From Bacillota bacterium (GTDB lineage Bacteria > Bacillota > Clostridia > Lachnospirales > Bianqueaceae): a stretch of DNA of 10,840 nt. Shown in pieces: positions 5,979 to 10,840 of this stretch (positions are counted from its first letter, which is position 1; the number at the start of each line of letters is the position of its first letter). The notes under the pieces are model-generated. The model made no database searches and had not been told where the DNA came from. It worked only from the letters and a program-made list of their open reading frames with translations. A program made the translations under genes and the position numbers. Where the stretch lies: the NCBI GenBank assembly GCA_017467985.1, contig JAFUJY010000267.1, positions 1 to 10,840 of the forward strand, written 5' to 3'.

Positions 5979-6929
5979 ATGAGTTTACAGCGTTTTGAAG
6001 AAATCAATCAGAAAATTAAAAATGCATTTGTTCAGAAAAAGAAAGAGTCACCGGAGCTTTTCCAAAAGCGTCTGCAGTTCTCCTGGAGCAACTGGGGATT
6101 TGGCCTGGAGGATTTTGATGTTTCCTGTGCCAGATTGGAAAAGGCGGGGATTCAATTTATTGAACTACATGGCAATCACTATGGACCGGATCTTGGCTAC
6201 AGACCGGCTGAAGTCAAAAAGATTATGGAAGCCCATGGGATTAAAACCGGTGGAATTTGTGGAATGTTCAGTGCAGATAACGACCTGTCATCCAATCGTC
6301 ACATCAAGCGTCAGGCAGCCATTGATTATATCAAGCGGGAAGCAGAGTTTACGGCTCAGATGGGTGGAAAATATATGCTGGTGTGTCCAGCAGCAGTGGG
6401 CAGACCAGGTAAGTACGATGACAGTGAAATTGAAAGAAGTATCGATAGCCTTTCCAGGGTTGCGGATGTATTTGTGAATTACGGAATCAGAGCAGCAATC
6501 GAACCTATCCGCGCGGCAGAGACCAGTATTGTACATACGTTTGCCGAGGCGAAGGATTATATTGCACGTCTGAATCATCCCGGAGTGCAGCATATCAACG
6601 GCGATGTATATCATATGCTGGTGGGTGAGAGTCATATTGCCCAAGCGCTTGTGGATGCCGGCAGTATGCTGACCAATCTTCATATGGCAGATACCAATCG
6701 CTGTGCATTGGGAGATGGTTCTTTGGATATTGACACAATCATCATGGCCTTGTATCTGATTGGCTATAATAACGATGAGTGCTGTTTTGTAACGCCCGAG
6801 CCCCTCGGCCCCGGCGGCGATCCCTATCCTGCTCAGAATGCCAAAACAGATCCCAAAATTCTTGACAAACTGGTATTTGACAGTGTCAATTATTTCCGGG
6901 AGAGAGAAGAAGAAGTGCTGAAGCTTTAA
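5979..6929 (+). CDS. Sugar phosphate isomerase/epimerase (xylose isomerase-like TIM barrel)
   Basis: A 316-residue protein of the AP endonuclease 2/xylose isomerase-like TIM-barrel family. The four metal ligands seen in ketose 3-epimerases can be placed: Glu175 (AIEPIRAAET), Asp209 (NGDVYHML), His235 (LHMADTNR) and Glu274 (FVTPEPLGP). H-M-A-D-T-N-R-x2-L-G-D-G matches the H-x3-(N/T)-x-R-x2-(L/P)-G-x-G stretch of D-psicose/D-tagatose 3-epimerases, so an aldose-ketose or ketose epimerase reaction is likely, with a divalent metal, in the cytoplasm. The substrate cannot be read from the sequence. An N-terminal extension of about 30 charged residues precedes the barrel. ATG 5979 has AAGGAG eight bases upstream; an earlier ATG at 5940 overlaps the -10 box and is rejected. 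Confidence 0.85.
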   Translation: MSLQRFEEINQKIKNAFVQKKKESPELFQKRLQFSWSNWGFGLEDFDVSCARLEKAGIQFIELHGNHYGPDLGYRPAEVKKIMEAHGIKTGGICGMFSADNDLSSNRHIKRQAAIDYIKREAEFTAQMGGKYMLVCPAAVGRPGKYDDSEIERSIDSLSRVADVFVNYGIRAAIEPIRAAETSIVHTFAEAKDYIARLNHPGVQHINGDVYHMLVGESHIAQALVDAGSMLTNLHMADTNRCALGDGSLDIDTIIMALYLIGYNNDECCFVTPEPLGPGGDPYPAQNAKTDPKILDKLVFDSVNYFREREEEVLKL

Positions 6930-6960
6930 TACCTGTATGATAGCAATTCAACGAATGAAG

Positions 6961-6988
6961 ACCGGTTCAAAGTATGAGCCGGTTTTTT
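6961..6988 (+). terminator. Terminator after the isomerase/epimerase gene
   Basis: ACCGG-t-TCA (6961-6969) pairs with TGA-g-CCGGT (6975-6983) around AAGTA, followed by six Ts (6983-6988). This closes the AraC/epimerase region. Confidence 0.88.
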
Positions 6989-7014
6989 GTATAGGAAAAA
7001 TTCATCCTAAAGTA

Positions 7015-7043
7015 TTGTAAAAATAAATTGAATGTGTTATAAA
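7015..7043 (+). promoter_or_regulatory. Promoter of the four-gene unit 7078-10200
   Basis: TTGTAA (7015-7020), a 17-base spacer and TATAAA (7038-7043). It lies between the preceding terminator and the flavin reductase-like gene, and is the only promoter I see for the following four genes. Confidence 0.65.
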
Positions 7044-7077
7044 TGATACAAGAGCTTGAATAAGGAGAGTGTTAGTG

Positions 7078-7638
7078 ATGCGAAAGAACTTTGGTTCCAA
7101 ACCCATGTTATATCCCCAGCCGGTGTTTATTATTGCTGCTTATGATGAGAATGGAGTCCCTAATGCCATGAATGCGGCATGGGGTGGACTGAGTGAAGAA
7201 AATGAAATTATGATTTGCCTGAGTGCAGATCATAAGACTACAAAGAATATCCAGGTACGCAAGGCCTTTACCGTCAGCATGGCCACAGCAGAGTATGTAG
7301 CGGCTTGTGACTATGTGGGCGTTGTGTCCGGTAATGAAGTACCGGATAAAGTGGCTCGGGCCGGTTTTCATATTGTGCCGTCATCCTTTGTGGATGCTCC
7401 GCTGATTGAGGAGTTGCCCATGGCCGTGGAGTGTGAACTCATCGAGTATAATCCGGAGAATTGTCGGTTATTTGGCCGTATTGTGAATGTATGCGCCGAT
7501 GAGAGTGTGCTGAATGAAAATGGCATGGTGGATCCTGCTAAACTGCAGCCCATCACCTTTGATCCCATGAACAATACTTACTGTGTGTTGGGCGAGAAGG
7601 TGGGTAATGCTTTCAGCGATGGCTTGGAGATTCAGTAA
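7078..7638 (+). CDS. Flavin reductase-like FMN-binding protein
   Basis: A 186-residue split-barrel protein of the flavin reductase/NADH:FMN oxidoreductase family. Typical stretches are PQPVFIIAAYDENGVPNAMNAAW (13-35), where the N-A-M-N-A-A-W strand faces FMN, SADHKTTKNI (49-58) contacting the flavin phosphate, AFTVSMAT (63-70) and the G-V-V-S-G turn (81-85). The length is normal. Anaerobe members often bind FMN tightly and pass electrons to partner enzymes; the partner is unknown here. ATG 7078 is preferred: AAGGAGAG (7062-7069) is eight bases upstream, whereas GTG 7069 overlaps that site. It is the first gene of the unit, three bases before the next. Confidence 0.85.
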   Translation: MRKNFGSKPMLYPQPVFIIAAYDENGVPNAMNAAWGGLSEENEIMICLSADHKTTKNIQVRKAFTVSMATAEYVAACDYVGVVSGNEVPDKVARAGFHIVPSSFVDAPLIEELPMAVECELIEYNPENCRLFGRIVNVCADESVLNENGMVDPAKLQPITFDPMNNTYCVLGEKVGNAFSDGLEIQ

Positions 7639-7641
7639 GTC

Positions 7642-7974
7642 ATGGTAGGTAACTATAAAGTCATTACCCTGTGCGGCAGTACACGATTTAAGGATGAATT
7701 TATGGCGGCGCAAAAGCGCCTTATGCTGGAAGGCAATATTGTAATCAGTGTGGGATTATTTGGTCATTCCGGAGATCATGAGGTGTGGGAGGGGATGTCT
7801 GAAGACACGCTGACCCAAACCAAACTGATGCTGGATGACATGCACAAACACAAGATTGATATGGCAGATGAAATCTTTGTGATTAATGTGGGAGGATATA
7901 TCGGTTCCAGTACCCGTTCGGAAATCGAATATGCTAAAGCCACAGGAAAAGTCGTAAAGTATCTGGAGGAGTAA
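7642..7974 (+). CDS. Nucleoside 2-deoxyribosyltransferase-like protein
   Basis: A 110-residue protein with the fold signature of the nucleoside 2-deoxyribosyltransferase and related nucleotide-binding family: VITLCGSTRF (7-15) at the first strand, DEIFVINVGGYIGSSTRSEIEYA (76-98) with the S-T-R-x-E-I-E-x-A motif and candidate catalytic Glu94. Proteins of this short type often lack proven transferase activity; a base-exchange or nucleotide-hydrolase role is possible. The only upstream Shine-Dalgarno candidate (GGAG, 7626-7629) is 12 bases away, so translation is probably coupled to the flavin reductase gene that stops three bases earlier. Its own tail carries the ribosome site of the dehydrogenase. 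Confidence 0.78.
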   Translation: MVGNYKVITLCGSTRFKDEFMAAQKRLMLEGNIVISVGLFGHSGDHEVWEGMSEDTLTQTKLMLDDMHKHKIDMADEIFVINVGGYIGSSTRSEIEYAKATGKVVKYLEE

Positions 7975-7976
7975 TC

Positions 7977-9017
7977 ATGCTTACCTATACCTATAAGGAA
8001 AAAGGTCATTTTGAACTGATGGACAAGCCCAGACCCACTTTGCAGCATGAACGGGATGCCATTGTGAAGGTGACACTGGCCAGCATTTGCTCCAGTGACC
8101 TGCACATTAAGCATGGCTCTGTTCCCCGGGCAGTGCCGGGAATTACAGTGGGGCACGAAATGGTGGGTGTTGTGGAAGAAGTGGGTGTGGGTGTAACCCA
8201 TGTAAAGCCCGGGGATCGTGTAACTGTGAATGTGGAAACCTTTTGCGGAGAATGCTTTTTCTGTAAACATGGATTTGTGAATAACTGTACCGATCCCAAT
8301 GGAGGCTGGGCGCTGGGCTGCCGCATTGATGGCGGCCAGGCTGAATATGTTCGGGTGCCCTTTGCGGATCAAGGCCTGAATAAGATTCCTGATACAGTCA
8401 GTGATGAGCAGGCATTGCTGGTGGGAGATGTACTGGCCACCGGATACTGGGCGGCGAAGATTTCTGAGATTAGTTCGGAGGATACGGTGCTCATTATCGG
8501 CGGAGGACCTACCGGTATCTGTACACTGCTGTGCGTGATGTTAAAGTCACCCAAACGCATTATTTTGTGTGAGAAGGATCCCTGTCGTCTGCAGTTTATT
8601 CATGATCATTATCCATCTGTGCTGACGGTGGAGCCGGAAAATCTGCAGCAATTTGTTCAGAAAAACAGTGATCATGGTGGAGCAGATGTGGTACTGGAAG
8701 TGGCCGGCGCCCCCGAGACCTTTGAGTTGGCCTGGCAGTGTGCCCGTCCCAATGCCATCGTGACCGTGGTGGCACTGTATGATGAGTCACAGGTTTTGCC
8801 CTTGCCCCAAATGTATGGAAAGAATCTGATTTTTAAGACGGGTGGAGTGGATGGCTGTGACTGTGATGAGACCCTGCGGCTCATTGAGCAGGGTGCCATT
8901 GATACCGTGCCGCTCATTACCCATCGATATGCCTTGAAGGATATTGCAGCCGCCTATGAGCTGTTTGAAAAGAAGCAAGACGGCGTAATCAAAATTGCAG
9001 TATATATAGAAGAATAA
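7977..9017 (+). CDS. Zinc-dependent alcohol dehydrogenase (MDR family)
   Basis: A 346-residue medium-chain dehydrogenase. Catalytic zinc ligands are Cys38 (SICSSDLH), the pair His60-Glu61 (GHE) and, in some forms, Asp151 (LVGDVLATG). A structural zinc lobe is complete with Cys90, Cys93, Cys96 and Cys104. The Rossmann loop is G-G-G-P-T-G (175-180), and the acidic Glu199 after the second strand (IILCEK) favours NAD over NADP. It should oxidise a secondary alcohol or reduce the matching ketone or aldehyde in the cytoplasm; the substrate (alcohol, polyol or threonine-like) is not decided. The start is two bases after the previous stop, with GGAGGAG (7964-7970) inside the previous gene, a sign of coupled translation. 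Confidence 0.9.
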   Translation: MLTYTYKEKGHFELMDKPRPTLQHERDAIVKVTLASICSSDLHIKHGSVPRAVPGITVGHEMVGVVEEVGVGVTHVKPGDRVTVNVETFCGECFFCKHGFVNNCTDPNGGWALGCRIDGGQAEYVRVPFADQGLNKIPDTVSDEQALLVGDVLATGYWAAKISEISSEDTVLIIGGGPTGICTLLCVMLKSPKRIILCEKDPCRLQFIHDHYPSVLTVEPENLQQFVQKNSDHGGADVVLEVAGAPETFELAWQCARPNAIVTVVALYDESQVLPLPQMYGKNLIFKTGGVDGCDCDETLRLIEQGAIDTVPLITHRYALKDIAAAYELFEKKQDGVIKIAVYIEE

Positions 9018-9030
9018 GGAGGAAATTCTT

Positions 9031-10200
9031 ATGGCTTTTTTAACGGAAAAGGATCGTCAATATCATACACCGGAAGATATTTGTGCCCATGTGGGGGATG
9101 AATATGGTAAATATTCCGGAGCAATCGTACCGCCCATTTACCAGAACTCGTTGTTTGTGCTGCCCACAGAGAGCAATGATGTGGCAACAGCAGAGTATAG
9201 TTACACTCGCAGCAGTAATCCTACCATTGACATTGCAGAGCGCAAGATTGCGGCCTTGGAGGGTGGAGATGGTGCATTATGTTTTTCATCCGGCATGGGT
9301 GCCATCAGCAGTGCGGTACTGCATTTTGTGACGGCTGGGTGTCATGTGGTTTTGGTAGCCACATCCTATAGCTGTACTTTGAGACTGGTCAAGAATTACC
9401 TGAAAAAGTTTGATATTACCTATACCTTGGTGGACGGGGATTCTCTGGAAGAGATTGAGGCAGCCATTCAGCCCAATACCAAGCTGATTTATGTGGAGAG
9501 CCCCTCCAGTCTGATCTTCAAAATGCAGGACTTGGAAGGAATTGCAGAGATGGCCAAGGCACGGGGCATCGGTACGGTAATTGATAATACATATGCCACA
9601 CCTTTGCACCAGCAGCCCTTAAAGTATGGTATTGACATCGTTTGTCATACGGCTTCTAAGTATATGGGTGGCCACAGTGATATTGTAGCAGGAGCCCTGG
9701 TGGCCCGGCGGGAGATTATCCAGAGCATCCAAAGTAATGAACGTTCTTTATTGGGCGGAAATATGGATCCCCACCAGGCCTGGCTGCTGATTCGAGGGCT
9801 GCGTACACTTCCCTTGCGTGTAAAGCAGCACGGAGCCAATGCCATGAAGGTTGCAGCATTTCTTGAGAATCATCCCAAGGTGGATAAAGTATTTTATCCC
9901 GGATCTGCCACCTATACCCAGCCGGAGATGTTCCAAAAATACTTGTCTGGGACCAATGGCCTAATGAGCTTTACGGTAAAGGGCGGTGCAGAAAGCGCCA
10001 AGAAGCTAGTTAACTCCCTGCATTACTTCCAAAATGGATGCAGTTGGGGTGGCTTTGAGAGTTTGTGCATACTGTTGGGAAGTGACGATGCATCCCGTGC
10101 TGCCGGACAGCCGGACAATTTAATCCGTATCCATGTGGGTTTAGAGGATGTAAATACGCTGATTGAAGATCTCGAGCAGGGATTGGAGAAGCTTATTTAA
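9031..10200 (+). CDS. MetC-like PLP-dependent C-S lyase (Cys/Met metabolism family)
   Basis: A 389-residue fold-type I PLP enzyme. Lys210 in HTASKYMGGHSD is the PLP Schiff-base lysine; Asp185 (VIDNTYAT) meets the pyridine nitrogen; Y58 and R60 (YTRSSNPT) bind the phosphate of the partner subunit; S-S-G-M-G-A (86-91) is the phosphate loop and Tyr113 stacks on the ring. Two signatures point to cystathionine beta-lyase of the MetC kind, not cystathionine gamma-synthase/lyase: S-W-G-G-F-E-S-L (338-345), where MetC carries Trp, and E-S-P-S-S-L (156-161) in place of E-(S/T)-P-(T/S)-N-P. The expected reaction is cleavage of cystathionine or cysteine-like substrates to pyruvate, ammonia and a thiol. 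GGAGG (9018-9022) precedes ATG 9031. It is the last gene of the unit. Confidence 0.88.
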   Translation: MAFLTEKDRQYHTPEDICAHVGDEYGKYSGAIVPPIYQNSLFVLPTESNDVATAEYSYTRSSNPTIDIAERKIAALEGGDGALCFSSGMGAISSAVLHFVTAGCHVVLVATSYSCTLRLVKNYLKKFDITYTLVDGDSLEEIEAAIQPNTKLIYVESPSSLIFKMQDLEGIAEMAKARGIGTVIDNTYATPLHQQPLKYGIDIVCHTASKYMGGHSDIVAGALVARREIIQSIQSNERSLLGGNMDPHQAWLLIRGLRTLPLRVKQHGANAMKVAAFLENHPKVDKVFYPGSATYTQPEMFQKYLSGTNGLMSFTVKGGAESAKKLVNSLHYFQNGCSWGGFESLCILLGSDDASRAAGQPDNLIRIHVGLEDVNTLIEDLEQGLEKLI

Positions 10201-10720
10201 TATCGTACTTACGAGCATAGTCCAATACAATATCCCGGAAATGCTCATGTTTGAAATGCTTTTTGACATCGGTTAAATCGATATAGGCACCAGCCTTCAG
10301 GTTCTGAATAATGGCCTCGGTCACAAAGCATTCAAATAAATAATCGTCGGTAAAGCTGGGTTCAATATCCGTATTCATTTTTTCATTGATGCCTTCGATG
10401 GCATAACGATAAATGATATTTTCCTTGCCCAGCAGCTCACCCATGGTTTTTAGACAGCGGATCCCTTCCATCATGTCAGATACGGTGATTTTTCCCTTGT
10501 AGGACAGGGCTTTGCTGCCGCCGGTGAGAAGGAAGTCCACGGTGGTATCCAGAATCTCAGCTAGGTCCACCAGAAGAGCGGTGTCGGGCAAGGTTTCGCC
10601 CCGTTCCCACTTGCTTACAGCTTGAAAAGAGACATTAAGGCGCTCACCCAATTCGTTTTGGGTGAGTCCTTTTTGCTTGCGTAAAAGGGCAATTTGATTG
10701 CCAACGGTTTGTATGTTCAT
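10193..10720 (-). CDS. XRE-family transcriptional regulator
   Basis: A 175-residue protein with an N-terminal Cro/C1-type helix-turn-helix at residues 7-63 (LRKQKGLTQNELGERL, then SFQAVSKWERGETLPD, with the usual L-A-E-I-L-D-T-T-V-D-F-L-L end). Residues 70-175 are an alpha-helical extension that I do not recognise; it may sense a signal or mediate dimerisation. No peptidase or metal motif is visible in it. The last codon and stop lie inside the C-S lyase gene on the other strand (8-base overlap), so the two are convergent. Ribosome site AAAGGAG precedes the ATG. Its proximity to the four-gene unit makes regulation of that unit possible but unproven. Confidence 0.85.
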   Translation of the reverse strand: MNIQTVGNQIALLRKQKGLTQNELGERLNVSFQAVSKWERGETLPDTALLVDLAEILDTTVDFLLTGGSKALSYKGKITVSDMMEGIRCLKTMGELLGKENIIYRYAIEGINEKMNTDIEPSFTDDYLFECFVTEAIIQNLKAGAYIDLTDVKKHFKHEHFRDIVLDYARKYDIK

Positions 10721-10766
10721 ATAATGATCTCCTTTGGAAGAGTGTTTTTGAAGCGCCTCGATTTTT

Positions 10767-10795
10767 ATTATAATGTATAGGCGGAAAAATCACAA
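10767..10795 (-). promoter_or_regulatory. Promoter of the XRE-family gene
   Basis: Read on the minus strand: TTGTGA (10795 down to 10790), a 17-base spacer, TATAAT (10772 down to 10767). It lies about 47 bases before the start codon. Confidence 0.7.
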
Positions 10796-10798
10796 TAA

Positions 10799-10840
10799 CG
10801 CCGCAGTTGAGAATAAGGATCTGATGGTTCAACTGCGGCG
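10799..10840. terminator. Strong hairpin at right edge, probably a terminator
   Basis: CGCCGCAGTTGA (10799-10810) and TCAACTGCGGCG (10829-10840) are exact reverse complements with an 18-base loop. The window ends at the last paired base, so a T-run on the plus strand cannot be seen. On the minus strand it is followed by TTATTGTG, a poor T-run. It may end a minus-strand gene lying beyond the edge. Confidence 0.5.

Noticed and set aside
7776..8372. 198-codon minus-strand frame across the transferase-like and dehydrogenase genes
   Set aside because: It spans a gene junction, is His-rich without any motif, and lies opposite two well-supported genes.

Overview
The window looks like chromosomal DNA from a low-to-mid GC anaerobic Bacillota, most likely class Clostridia. 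The reasons are strong AAGGAGG-type ribosome binding sites, TTGATT/TATAAT-type promoters, hairpin-plus-T-run terminators, and a 92-codon gene of the CD3324 type known from clostridia. I saw no tRNA, rRNA, CRISPR array, insertion sequence, integrase or phage gene. All functions below are read from protein motifs; nothing was searched against a database.

Layout. Positions 1-264 hold two long imperfect palindromes and a short, apparently frameshifted membrane-protein reading frame. A small CD3324-family helix-turn-helix protein (265-543) follows and ends inside its own terminator. Next come a GNAT acetyltransferase (631-1500), a 178-base structured leader, and a SNF2-type helicase with a helix-hairpin-helix region (1679-3775). 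The helicase converges on an SGNH/GDSL hydrolase (3793-4815, minus strand) across a shared bidirectional terminator. The hydrolase diverges from an AraC-family regulator (4929-5885). Their promoters lie back to back, and their -35 boxes form a perfect AATCAA-agg-TTGATT inverted repeat. A TIM-barrel sugar isomerase/epimerase (5979-6929) follows under its own apparent promoter. These three genes look like a small carbohydrate-responsive module.

The right third is a tight four-gene unit, 7078-10200: flavin reductase-like protein, nucleoside 2-deoxyribosyltransferase-like protein, zinc alcohol dehydrogenase, and a MetC-like PLP-dependent C-S lyase. Gaps are 3, 2 and 13 bases, with one promoter in front. 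It runs head-on into an XRE-type regulator (10193-10720, minus strand), overlapping it by 8 bases with no visible terminator between them. The window ends in a 12-bp perfect hairpin.

Most of the genes are ordinary. The least explained parts are non-coding: the leader of the SNF2 gene, which can fold into a three-way junction that masks the gene's own Shine-Dalgarno; the palindromes at the left edge; and the symmetric divergent promoter of the AraC gene. I see no convincing new defence or mobile system here.
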